Source of the DNA: Imbricaverruca yamaguchii
Taxonomy: Eukaryota > Arthropoda > Thecostraca > Neoverrucidae
Reading direction: 5' to 3'
Length of the DNA stretch: 64,000 nt
Assembly (NCBI GenBank): GCA_034440575.1
Contig: JAOTOL010001397.1
Span: 372,001 to 436,000 of the forward strand
A program made the position numbers and the translations under genes. Below, one piece after another: positions 1-11,065 of this stretch (position 1 is its first letter; every line of letters begins with the position of its first letter). The notes below the pieces were generated by a model that searched no databases, was not told where the DNA came from, and was given only the letters and a program-made list of their open reading frames with translations.

Positions 1-210
1 CACGCTGACTGGCCAATAGACCCGTTGACTTGTGCTAATATATGTCCCGCGAAGTAAGTTATTCAACTTTGTGTGTAGCTTCCTTCATATGTGTCCGACA
101 CAGGCATACTCTTCTGAATGAGAGATCATTCAACTATCACGATATTTTTCAATAAAACAGTCGCGATCAGTTTCGTGATCTTCCAACGGTGGAGTGATGT
201 TGGCCAGGTT

Positions 211-1146
211 GTCGGCACAGCCGACGGGACGCATGTTGGCGCTCCGACAGACGACCTGACACATGTCGGCGCTCCGACAGCCGACCTGACACATGTCGAC
301 GCTCCGACAGCCGACCCGACACATGTCGGCGCTCCGACATCCGACCTGACACATGTCGGCGCTCCGACAGCCGACCTGACACATATCGGCGCTCCGACAG
401 CCGACCCGACACATGTCGGCGCTCCGACAGCCGACCTGACACATATCGGCGCTCCGACAGTCGGCCGGACACATATCGGCGCTCCGACAGCCGACCCGAC
501 ACATGTCGGCGCTCCGACAGCCGACCCGACACATGCCGGCGCTCCGACAGCCGACCCGACACATGTTGGCGCTCCGACAGCCGGCCGGACACATGTCGGC
601 GCTCCGACAGCCGACCCGACACATGTTGGCGCTCCGACAGCCGACCGGACACATGTTGGCGCTCCGACAGCCGACCTGACACATATCGGCGCTCCGACAG
701 CCGACCCGACACATGTCGGCGCTCCGACAGCCGACCCGACACATGTCGGCGCTCCGACAGCCGACCTGACACATGTCGGCGCTCCGACAGCCGACCCGAC
801 ACATGTCGGCGCTCCGACAGCCGACCTGACACATGTCGGCGCTCCGACATCCGACCTGACACATGTCGGCGCTCCGACATCCGACCCGACACCCGCTCAT
901 GTCGGCGCTCCGACAGCCGACCTGACACATGTCGGCCCGACATGGCCTGACACATGTCGGCGCTCCGACAGCCGGCCTGACACATGTCGGCGCTCAGACA
1001 GCCGACCTGACACATGTCGGCGCTCCGACAGCCGACCTGACACATGTCGGCGCTCCGACAGCCGACCTGACACATGTCGGCGCTCCGACAGCCGACCTGA
1101 CACATGTCGGCGCTCCGACAGCCGACCGGACACATGTCGGCGCTCG
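211..1146. repeat. 30-bp minisatellite, about 31 copies
   Basis: A 30-base unit containing GCTCCGACAG and CCTGACACATGT is repeated head to tail with mostly C/T and G/A differences between copies. The register slips only near 890-955, where an extra CCCGCTC and a truncated unit occur. Because 30 is divisible by 3 and the unit has no stop, several frames on both strands stay open for 240-360 codons (10-residue periods such as THVGAPTADL). These are shadows of the array: no splice signals, no codon bias and no flanking coding sequence support a protein. Confidence 0.97.
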
Positions 1147-1199
1147 TTAACGAGCTGGCGTAAGCCAATTGCAGGACGCCGCTGCCCAGGATAATTGGA

Positions 1200-1440
1200 T
1201 TTGGCCTCGGGCGTGATACGGGCTGGTCATGACGTCACATGTCTTGGTCGGCGATCAATACGTGCTGATTGGATGGCCGCAGGCGACGTCAGCGTCCCTA
1301 TACTCTGCGCCTCGCGCGTCTTGTATTCTACCGGCTGTGGCGACGACCGCGAGCCGCCCAAGTCAGGTTGTGTCGCGCCCACACGACTAGTACCATTTTG
1401 GCACCAGTGATTTGAGCTGTACCATTTTAGGTGATTGGAT
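1200..1440. promoter_or_regulatory. CpG-rich stretch with CRE and CCAAT motifs
   Basis: Just beyond the minisatellite is a GC-rich stretch with a perfect palindromic CRE (TGACGTCA, 1230-1237), an inverted CCAAT box (ATTGG, 1268-1272) and a second CRE-like site (CGACGTCA, 1284-1291). CREB/ATF and NF-Y sites at such spacing are typical of CpG promoters. I find no convincing coding exon next to it, so promoter function is only inferred. Confidence 0.25.
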
Positions 1441-3015
1441 GCTTCTGTCGTTGTTTTCTCACCACGACCAACACCCTCAGAATGAACAGGGGACACTCGG
1501 AGATGGTACGCACGATGATTTTTTTTTTTATCCACCACGAGTGACGGCTTATGTAGTTGTTGGTGCATCGTTGTGTCCTCCGCGGTTGAGATGTATCCTT
1601 CTCAGTCAGTGCCTTAAGAACTTGGCATGTGACCATATCGAGCTGCCCCCATGCTAGGTGGCTGCATAAAATGCAGGTGTTGCCCTCTCAATGATTTCAT
1701 AATAGGTCATCCGCGAGCACCTCTAATAAAATTAGTAAACATTCACTGCAGGTTCAGAGCTGACCAAGCCATATTTTGAACACGCAAATACAACTATCCA
1801 CTTGAAGTGCTTGTGGTTATCAGTTAACACTTTGTTTCTTATTCTTTTTTCTTTTTTGTCTGGCCCTTCGAACACAAGTAGCCGCCTTGCTTGAATGGAA
1901 ACGTTGTACCCTGATAAATACAACTGCGTAAACATAGGCATACCATGCTTGCTTTCATGTTAATTTATGCATCACTGTTATCAAATCCCACATGTTGTTA
2001 CACAAATATCAAATTTCACATGTTACTAAACGTATCAACTGTAAGTGGTTGTGACCTTAGTTTGGTTCAGTTAGCTGTCTACGTGTGCTGAACTACCCCG
2101 AACACGATAGCGATTTCCTTCTAGAATGCATCGCACACGGAACGATGGTATATGATCATTCAAATCTACATCTACATTTAGATGATAATTTACACTGGCG
2201 CTGGTGGGTTCAGCCGACTTCAAAGTTCTTAACGTTTTCCATAACTATACGAGGTGCAAATGAACGGGCTAAATTGCAGCCGTAGATGGGCCGCTCAGCA
2301 TGAGGTAATGATAATGAAACGTTGAGGTAGTGATAATTAAGTCACGTATCTACTTCATGGCCGGTGGTGGGCCCAGAAATTGTCGTGGGAGAAACCTTTC
2401 TTGGATGCACGTCTTCGGTGTGAAAAATATATTCGTTCAGTGCAGATGATGGGGGAGTGCACTCGAGCATACTGAAAGTACACCTTTTCGTGATAAGGTG
2501 GTCCTCTAAGGCCTCTTTGGTTGAAAATCCGATGAGCAGAGGGAGGGGAATGCACACCAGCGTTAAAATAATGCAGAGCGTCATTACGTGCGAGATGTCG
2601 AAACGAGTCCAATAAGATGTCGAACTCCACCATGGAAACGATGTTTCGAATATCGGTACAGAGGTGAAAAAACCGGCTACTCGGCCACGAGCGTGGGTGC
2701 CATATATGAAAAATATATCCAGTTGTGGTGACAACTTACGGTACCGTATTGTCATTGCGTATAGATTGTATTTATCATCAGGCCGTTTTTCCTCTTAACA
2801 CACCCAGTCAATTTGTATTTTTTAGCCATACAGACTTATACGTACTCATCTTGTTTCGGTGCATGTATCAGAAGCGTACAGAAACAATTTAGTAGCTATG
2901 ATCGAGGGGACACGGGGGCTGAAAAAAAACTGTACCACTCGTGGTAAAGCCCATATGTTTTAACATTGCCGTGGTAAGCCTGTCACCTACGAACTGTCCC
3001 GTCGCCGTCCAGAGA
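1441..3015. other. No recognised feature
   Basis: Mixed AT-rich sequence with stop codons in all frames every few dozen codons. I see no transposon motif, tandem repeat or RNA gene here. Confidence 0.5.
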
Positions 3016-3706
3016 TCGAGCCCGACGCAACAGTTCCGTTTTCCAGCGCAGTTTGTGGCGTGTGACACGGCTCACATCACAGATAACGAGATATGGCTGA
3101 CATCACGTGAAAGCTCCAAATGTTGGCTATCCGTCTGGCACAATTTCGTTGCGGTCGGATCAACGTGTTGCGCGTGCACGTCACTGAGGTTTTGAGAGAA
3201 CGGGTGTCCGGTGAATGACCGGTCGGCCATAGGAATAGCATGTAAAATTGAGATTTTGCGTTCGGAAAATCACCAATTTTAGCGCTACTCATCGACCAGA
3301 TTCAAACCGCAATATCTCGACAACCAATGGACCGATTGACACCAATCCAACACCTCGGTATTGCCACGACAATTGTCAACATCGTCGTTGCAACCGTTTC
3401 CGAGTCACGCGCCACGCGCACACGAGGGGTGTGGGAAGCGGAAGTGACGTTTTTTAAGCGTTTTTCACGATTTGGTCTAGTTCTAGAAAACGGCTAAACT
3501 TAGCGAATTGCCGTCACCTTCACATCATGGCTCTATGTACCGGCTATAATTTTCCAATTGACGATCAGTGGCTGCAGAGTGCGCGGGCGCAGTCATCGTG
3601 ACACGGGCTGCATGTGCTTCAGTCCGTGAAAAAGCTCCGATTTCCACTGTTTCACCTTTCAAAGATTGAATCCGATGCAACAGTTCCGTTTTCCAGCGCA
3701 GTCTGT
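3016..3706 (+). repeat. Pair of 41-bp direct repeats, 650 bp apart
   Basis: Positions 3016-3056 and 3666-3706 share the core CAACAGTTCCGTTTTCCAGC with only a few substitutions outside it. The sequence between (3057-3665) is not recognisable. This could be a decayed local duplication or two pieces of a dispersed repeat. Confidence 0.6.
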
Positions 3707-3710
3707 TTTC

Positions 3711-6352
3711 AAAGCTGGTTTCAGTATGTACGTATCTACTTAATAAGTACCAAGGCGCTGTTGAAGCTGAACTTGTCTATGTTTGCGTAGATGTTGCTTC
3801 GTCTCTGAGAGACGAGAGTCATGAGAAGTATTGGACACATGGTCTTGTCTTTGATGTTTGCCGCGAAAAAAAAAACATTATTTTAGCTCCAGGAAGTCTT
3901 CCACTCCATTTGTCCAAAAGAGGAATTGAATCTGACAATGACTGCGATCTCCTTTATGTTTGGTCATGAACATAGGAGCATGGAAACTCGGAGCATGACC
4001 GTGAAATGTGCGAAAATAGTGTTTTTGATGACAGAAACAATTCACGTCATTCTCCAACTTGGAATGCAACACAATTTTCCTCTCATAATACAGAATTCAG
4101 ATTTAGAAGAAAAGTCTTCAAAGTCCTCTGCTCTATGCCTACCTGTAATGCCACATAATTTTCCTCTCCAATTCCAGAATTCCAAGACATAAACCCAACC
4201 ATGGTCATACCTGACTGAAGTGACCCTTTTCTCAGTTTCTCAATTTGACACTTCTCGTTTCTCAGTCTGACATAATTTCAGCAATTTTGCCACAGTGCAG
4301 ACTTCTGTAATCCTTATTAGGACAACAAATGTTTTGGTTCTTCCAATTTGAGCCTTTATTTTAATAATTTCATTTGCTCACTTCCACGGGTTTTATTTAT
4401 TTGTGTCAGGGCCCATGTTTTGTCATAACCAGAACTTCTTGCATTGACTAAGGGGTTTAACAAATAAATTACTTGAAACTAACGCAAAATATGACCTATG
4501 ACACTCTGTCCTTGATATTGGTGCTATATTGACTTCCTTATTGTGCAAGGGAATTCAATTTGTATTGGTGAATTTCATTTCCAATGAGTCATTCGATTTG
4601 GAGAACAGCATGTTGTAATACCATGTTTATTCGCAGGATTAGGATGATGTGACTGCTGATTCCCCTCACAAATGTTTATTTTTAGTTAGAAAGCAAAATA
4701 ACATACTACTATTGTTGAATATCTAAAATAGTCTGGCCTGGTCTACCACATCTCCTTTTAAATTGTTTCTTCAATATAGGCACAACTTGTGTGTTCAATA
4801 ATACAAATGTTAAGATATCTAACCTGGCCTGATCGTTTTTTTAAATCTTATTTTTGTCTGACATACATTGTATTTTACATCTGACATACTGACACGGCGT
4901 ATTTTCACAATAATAGCTAGCCTAACCTGTGGTTTTGCTTTGCGAAGTAAAATGTGTGCACAACATATTGTAAGCACATTAAACCACAATAATACGCACC
5001 ATAGATGGATATTGATGGACACGCACCATAGAAGCAAGATTAGCTTATAGTGTGTGTTGTAATTTGACACATTAATGAATAATTGAAGATCGTATATAAT
5101 CGAAAAAATTGGACATCATATATAGACTAAAGCGCTCTTCTTTGTTCCATTTCAGCAGCATGGTCGATATTTCGCGCTCACACACATGCATACGGGTCTT
5201 AATGTGAGCTATCGACATGTGACAGCCTGGTGGTGTTCGATATTCTGTAGGTGACAGGCTGAACACTTTTTTTCACCTCTGTATCGGCAAGTCCTTCAAT
5301 TTTCAGCCGATAGCGTGCCTATATTAATATCTTTTTTCGTTATCTTTTGAGATACCTAATAAGAATGGTAACTATGAGCAAATTGTATTAAACAGCAAAC
5401 CACATCATCGGTAAAATCTCTGCACGTGAAATCGCGCTAGATACGAGATGTCTATGCATCACAATCTGCAATGGTGAGCATAAGCGTGATGCTTACGCAC
5501 AAGACACCGTTATAAATAAAGCATGAATACTTCATAAATAAACACATCAAGAGGCACGACATCTATGTAAAACACGATATTGCTTATTTCGGAAGGGCGT
5601 CTCTTCAGTGTTCAATAGGTGGTATTATATTCCATCCAATTTCCCGAATAATTATAATTGATGCACACGAGCCTTCTCTATGCCGGGGAGGCGCCACCTT
5701 TTCTTAAGGGGCAAATGCCACCGGTACCCCTCCCCTTACCATCCCTTGATCGGAACCTATGTCGTTCTCATTTGATCAGCTTCCCAGGGCAGAATCATAT
5801 TTAGCATGTGGTGTCCTGATATTGATTGCAAAATGTTGACTAGTTTTGCTTTAATTGGAATCGACCATGACTGTGACGGAAATAGCATTACCTACATAAC
5901 CTATATACATTGAATTGTCTTCATAACTATGAAATGATTTCCGTTTTACTTTCATTCTATTGCGGTATGCGTAGGGTGGATTTGGCCGCCCCCCACCTCA
6001 CCATGTTTTTTTCGTCTCGCCTGGTGTTCACAAACTTTTTATGATAGAAGTATGAAAGGCGATGACTTTTCCTAAATTTATTTTTTATACTTCGTACCAA
6101 TATTTTAGCTTCATAACTGTACCAGACCGTACCAGAGACTATCGGAGACTGCATGGGAGACGGCTCGAGGTGCGAGTATCTATTGGAAGGCACCTCCCAC
6201 GTATTCTTGCCAACACTTTGGAACAGCACATGCTAGTGTATCTGAATAATGGCATTGTTCTACTGTTCAGGTGACTATAATTTGGAATTAAACTGCCCAT
6301 GCTACTTCACTTATATACGGAGCTGCCTATTTTGAGCCTAGTCATGCCAGTG
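3711..6352. other. No recognised gene; AT-rich
   Basis: Long AT-rich stretch without a supportable ORF. The only structure seen is a local duplication of about 40 bp (near 4064-4101 and 4150-4188) sharing ATTTTCCTCTC and CAGAATTC. Confidence 0.5.
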
Positions 6353-6720
6353 ACGAATTCAGGGGAACAAAATAACAATAATGGGTCCGTTCTTCTCAAA
6401 GCGATATGATTGATGTTTCCGTCAGGAAGTTGGGAGAGTGGGGTGAATTCGGGGTAAATGGTAAAAATTCATCTCAAGCAGTAACGGTATGCTATTCAAA
6501 CCACCACGAGCAATGGCACGGAAAGGGTCTCTATTGCCAATAACGGATCAAATAGGAGTGAATTCAGGACAAAGTATTGTAATGCATCACAAGCAGTGAC
6601 GCATCCTCTTCAAACCACAACAAATAATGGCGCGGAGAGGGTCACCATCGCAAATGGCGGTTCACGGATGGGGAGTAGCTTCAGGACATGCTTTATAATA
6701 AATCGCCAGTAGTGACGGAG
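6353..6720 (+). repeat. Degenerate ~115-bp tandem repeat, three to four copies
   Basis: Landmarks GAATTCAGG, CAAGCAGTGACG and CAAACCAC recur in the same order at about 115-117-bp steps (near 6445, 6560 and 6677), with a shorter degenerate copy starting near 6353. Similarity between copies is moderate. There is no coding potential. Confidence 0.7.
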
Positions 6721-6730
6721 CCTGGAGATT

Positions 6731-6761
6731 TTCCCAATGGCTAATAACTAGCCATTGGGAA
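6731..6761. other. Perfect 13-bp inverted repeat (hairpin)
   Basis: TTCCCAATGGCTA (6731-6743) and its exact reverse complement (6749-6761) are separated by 5 bases. It lies at the right edge of the 115-bp tandem repeat. A function such as replication-slippage stem or transposon terminus is not shown. Confidence 0.9.
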
Positions 6762-7710
6762 CGTATATGATAAGGAACGCATTATCCACTCCCTTCTTAG
6801 GCTAACACCATTGGCTGCTTTACCTGCTACACCAAACCACGCACAATTTTACCGGTACAAAATACAAACAGTCCCAATTGGTTTTCATCAATTTTTTAAT
6901 TGTCTACTTCCATAATTCGCGATGCAAAAGCTTTCAAAGTTTTACTTCTGTCGGCTCGGCCAATATAATTCACTTAAGCTATTCAGTTTTCAATCGGTCC
7001 ATTGAAGTCGAGATTCCAAGATCTTAAAGGGTGGTAGAATCCGCCCCTTACCTATTTAGGGATATGATAAACCTATCGTAAAGTAGGGGAAGTCTGAGGT
7101 ACCGAAAGGTGGTAAGACAGAAAGTCATCAATGCACAGCCCCCTTAAAATTTAACCAGATTTCGGTTACATCTTTCGGTTCCTAAAATTCGAAAGTTGCT
7201 TGCTCGCCAGCCCATCTAAAAATATCATTTTTCGGACCATCGTAAGGGAAATGTACTATAAAATGCTATGCAAAACTGAATCAAAATGTCATTCCAAAAT
7301 CAAGAGATAAGGAAATGCCAGGCAACTGAAAACTTTAGCTCCCACCTGGGCTTCCCAAAATAGCCCGGATTCCCTTATGTCATTGTTGGTGACATGTAAT
7401 AATTCCCCATGGGACTGGCATGACAATTGAATTTGACGTTTTTTTTCGTTGGATGATTGATGAAAATTGCATCATTGATGATTGTCTTTATTTATAAGAC
7501 TATTATCTATGAGGGTCATGCAAAGCAAAGCATAAAGTACGTGCATGGAAACATGTGGCATTGGAAACGTATTTAGTACAAGTACATTTGGTACTTGGCG
7601 TGATAGCCGCGACGATGTTTAGTGGCGCATCCGTGAGCATGGGCGGAGGTCAATGTGGCGCCATATCAGGTAATTCATCGGCGGCAAGCAGGCCATTCGT
7701 AAGCTGCCCG
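6762..7710. other. No recognised feature
   Basis: AT-rich sequence without repeat structure, RNA gene or credible coding sequence. Confidence 0.5.
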
Positions 7711-7713
7711 ACC

Positions 7714-8554
7714 TTAACCCGTCCCATCTCGGGGGGTCTTCAACCGCCCCCCCCCCTCAGGTTTTCCACGGATAGTGGACGAACGGCGCGCGGCAGCGCG
7801 CCCAAATTTGACATACATTTTCCCCACATCTATTTGGCATGCTGATTAAAAATTTTGAAGTCAGGTCATCTAGGGTCAACGAGTTAGTCAAGGTCAAGTT
7901 AAGTCACCTCCAAAAAAGTTCAACCAGTCGTCACGCTTTAACGGATACAGATATTTTAATGAAACTTTGATCGTTTCCTTATGTTTACGGATGCAACAAA
8001 ACGTAAAAGTGGAATTTTTCTCTTTTTTCGTTTTTGACTATATATAAATTTTGCGCATTTGCCAAATTGCAATTCAAATAGAAGATTCTGGCTAAAGTAG
8101 GCATTTTTATCGGGGCAAGTTGACTTCCAACGAAGTTTCTCGGTCTGCTCTACCCATTGGGAAAGGAAAATTAAAGAAAACTTGAAAACTCAAAATTTCG
8201 AAATTTCCAAAATTAAAACACACATTTGGGGGGGGGGGGCAACGAAAAATTATAGCCCTGGTTGATTTCGCTGTCCTTTTCTCATTCCAAATAAATTTTG
8301 TTTTTCATATATCCCCCAAAATGAACTCCCCAGAGTCAAAAACATAATGTAAGTCGTGAAAAGTCGTGAAAATCTAGCCCCCTGGTGACGTGACTTTTGG
8401 GGAAAATTGTTTTGGAGGGTGGACCCGGACCCTACTCGACGAGCGCTTTCCGATGACATCTCTTTCGTTTTCGTGCGATGCTTAGTTTGAATTTTAGAGG
8501 GGTCTTCAACCGCCCCCCTCCCCCGAGATGGAGTGGGAGGATTTGACCGGAAAG
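7714..8554 (+). mobile_element. Non-autonomous dispersed element with inverted ends, copy A
   Basis: This 841-bp segment is repeated at 43421-44253 in the same orientation with roughly 85% identity by eye, and both copies begin and end at matching positions. The ends are inverted: CCATCTCGGGGG at 7724-7735 and CCCCCGAGATGG at 8520-8531. A TCTTCAACCGCCCC motif lies next to both ends in direct orientation. There is no ORF beyond chance. A MITE-like DNA transposon is the simplest reading; the superfamily and the target duplication are not resolved. Confidence 0.75.
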
Positions 8555-8589
8555 TGTTAACCGATTTTTTGTATGTGTGGACCCGTGTG

Positions 8590-9888
8590 TGGCTGACGAG
8601 GTTACGAGTATGGGACCGACGCCGAGTATTTCCTGCCGTTTGCCGCGTGCCGGTGCCTGTGCGGTTACCCTGGTGCCGTAGTCGCTATCGGAGCTGCGAG
8701 CCGTCGTCTTCGGGATGAACGGCTCGTCGGCCTGTGGCGAGGACGGCATCAGCGTCCACATGTTCAGGGTGTGCTTCGACTCGATAGGTGCGGTGCTCCT
8801 GCGTTTGCTCAATTCATACATTACTCAATCCGATGTCCCTGATTCTTGGAAGCACTCCCTCGTTCATCTCATCTTCAAATCCGGTGATCCCTCCAACCCT
8901 TCCAATTTCCGCCCTATCTCCATCGTCCCACTCATTGCGAAAACTGTAGAGCGTGCCGTCCACCAGTAGCTCTACAATTGTCTGTCCGATGACCACCTCC
9001 TCTCTCCAACTCAGCACAGTTTCCGTTCTCGTCGACGGAAACCGCCCTGACCTCCATGTCTGGCCAGATCCTATCCGCATGTGACCATGGAGAGGTGTCC
9101 CTTTTCTGCCTGCTGGATTTGAGCAAACGTTTTCATGTGAGAGAACACTCAAAACTCTTGTCAACATTAAGTCTTCACACTTCATCCTGGTTTTCGGCTT
9201 ATCTTCAGAACCACACCCCGAGTGTCAGCCTTACTGTCAGTCTGGGTGTCAAGGATCATCTCTCGGACCTCTCCTCTACTACGTCTTCGCCAACGACCTC
9301 AGCCTGTTTGCCGAAGGCGCAGTGGTTATCCAATACGACGACGACACCAAAATTTTGGTCAGTGGTAAGAAATCTGAAATTCAAAATGTAGTCACTCGTA
9401 TGGAAATAGTTTTGGCCTGCCTCGATATCTGGTTTCGGGCAAATGGACTGAGAATTAGCATTGCTAAGACATAGCTAATGCTATTCACCGAGTAGTGAAA
9501 TTTCGCGATCACGCTCTACCCACCATTTCGGAATGCAAAAATATCGGTCTTATTTTCGATCGCTCGCTCAACTGGGACTCGCACGCCTCATAAGTGATTC
9601 GGCGTTGTTTTGGAGTGCTGGGTTATCTATTGCATCTGAGAGGGCACCTTCCACCTGCTGTCATCTCCGCGCTGGCCAATGTTCTGGTTTCTTCGAAGAT
9701 CCGCTATTGCATTTAGGTGTATGGTAGCGGAACCAAAAAGAACCTATCTCGTATTAAAACAAAATGAACTACTCGGCAAAAGTAATTTTCGGTTGCAACA
9801 AGCTTGACCATGTTTCGGATCTGCTGAGGAGACTGGGCTGGCTCAGCGCGGAGAACCTGGTCAGGTACCATACCCTGCGCATCACATA
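8590..9888 (+). pseudogene. LINE-B reverse transcriptase remnant, copy 1
   Basis: Conceptual translation in shifting frames gives a non-LTR reverse transcriptase in the correct domain order. FGMNGSSACGEDGIS lies near 8700-8755. SWKHSLVHLIFKSGDPSNPS and the following FRPISIVPLIAK lie at 8848-8945. A fingers/palm segment LLDLSK is near 9112-9130, CQGSSLGPLL is near 9250, and IQYDDDTKILVSG is near 9330-9365, where the catalytic YADD is altered to YDDD. The thumb/C-terminal part YGSGTKKNLSR is near 9719-9755, followed by further C-terminal sequence to 9888. Several frameshifts and in-frame stops (for example TAG near 8967) make it dead. The 5' end (endonuclease, ORF1) is missing, as usual for truncated LINEs. 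The family resembles the CR1/Jockey-type elements I recall from tick and crustacean genomes. A second copy lies at 22570-23376 on the other strand. Confidence 0.85.
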
Positions 9889-9985
9889 AAGACATAAAGA
9901 CATAAAAGAGCAGTGAAACCATGAGCCACACGGGTTGAAAAAAAACGTAACGGGTTGAAAAACGAACACCGATCTAGGGCCCCAG
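9889..9985 (-). mobile_element. 5'-truncated CR1-like 3' tail
   Basis: On the minus strand this reads GTGTGGCTCAT, then CTTTTATGTC followed by repeats of the 8-mer TTATGTCT. The same order is found at the 3' end of the CR1-like element at 50526-50580. Only the last 50-100 bases of the element are present. It abuts the LINE-B coding remnant exactly, in the opposite orientation, so it was probably a nested 5'-truncated insertion. A target duplication could not be defined. Confidence 0.75.
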
Positions 9986-10003
9986 TTTGGTAGCCAAACT
10001 GGG
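9981..10003. other. Perfect 10-bp hairpin
   Basis: CCCAGTTTGG (9981-9990) and CCAAACTGGG (9994-10003) form a perfect stem around a 3-base loop. It sits at the outer edge of the nested CR1 tail. Confidence 0.85.
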
Positions 10004-10977
10004 AGGTTATTTAACTAAAGAGATTAGGTGTATCAAGGCTCAGGTGTATTTGGATTTCTTAACCACCGAAAAAATGTGGGGAAGAAAGAACTAATCATGG
10101 AATAAATTGCATTAATCAAATTTTCTCAACGAACCTCCATATGAAGCATTCCACATGTAAAATGCGGTACAAGACAATCATATGGCAGCAATTAGCAAAA
10201 CCTAGGAAGCCTAGCAGAAACTGGAGGATCGCACGAAGTGTGGCAAATCCTCCGAATGCGCAAAGCGTTTGTACATGTGAGCGAAAGTTGGAATTTTGAC
10301 GACCTGGCGTTATAAACTGGAATGCCTGGAAATTGAAAATCTTACATGTTTTAGGTGATTTGCACATGTGTAATTTCAGTAGTATGAGGTGACTTGTCAA
10401 GGGATACCAAAATAAAAACCTTTCAACAGGATGGGGAGAGGGAGATGGGGTTGAAATTAAGCGATTCAGAAACGATGCTGGTAGATTGGGCCCACTCCAC
10501 AGGACAATGAATTTAGTCACTGAGTATGTTATTAAAAACAATACATGCCCGTTTGAAAAAAATAGCGACCGAAATCCTGGGACTTTTTTAATGGAGTAGG
10601 TGGGCCCCCTCCAAATCCGTCCCCCTCCTCCCAAGCGCAAATCCTAGGTGCACCACTGCTCAGACTCACCACGAGATACAGATGAATAACATAGGGAGCG
10701 AGCGTAGTCACAATGCCAAAGGTGGAGGAACTGGCACAAAATATCTGTAATGTCAGAGAGACTTATCACATCAAGTTCTACGGATCTGCTAACTATACCA
10801 GCAATTGCGAGACAAGCTCGTGGATGCTAACGACAGGATTAAGCCATGTGGACGGGGTTAAATGTAGGAGATAAAGTGTGGTCGCTGCGTGTGTGTAGTT
10901 GGGATTTTGGACGCATCGGCGTCGGCTATATTGCGCTTGTGTATTAGACAAACATCACGATGTGACGTTTGTCTCAG
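10004..10977. other. No recognised gene; possible transposon end at 10657
   Basis: A 174-codon minus-strand open frame (10116-10640) has no recognisable domain. At 10646-10657 the sequence ends GGTGCACCACTG, which looks like the outward CAGTGGTGCACC terminus found in some hAT-type elements. I could not find the partner terminus. Confidence 0.35.
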
Positions 10978-11065
10978 AACTCTGGCCTCTGGGAATGGCC
11001 TCTGGGAATGGCCTCTAGGAAAGGCCCCTGGGAATGGCCTCTAGGAATGGCCTCTGGGAATGTGG
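10978..11065 (+). repeat. 13-bp tandem repeat, about 7 copies
   Basis: The unit GGCCTCTGGGAAT repeats with a few substitutions (TCTAGG, CCCCTGGG). It is too short and too simple to be coding. Confidence 0.9.

Noticed and set aside
211..1146. CRISPR array suggested by regular 30-bp repeats
   Set aside because: Units are contiguous with no unique spacers, and the surroundings are eukaryotic transposon-rich DNA.
118..1194. Long repetitive open frames in the minisatellites (up to 358 codons at 0.1-1.2 kb; also 13.1, 24.3-25.6, 34.5 and 61.0-61.9 kb) as genes
   Set aside because: Frames on both strands are open at once, which follows from stop-free units with periods divisible by three (or 39 bp for the 13-bp unit). 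No flanking coding sequence or splice structure was seen.
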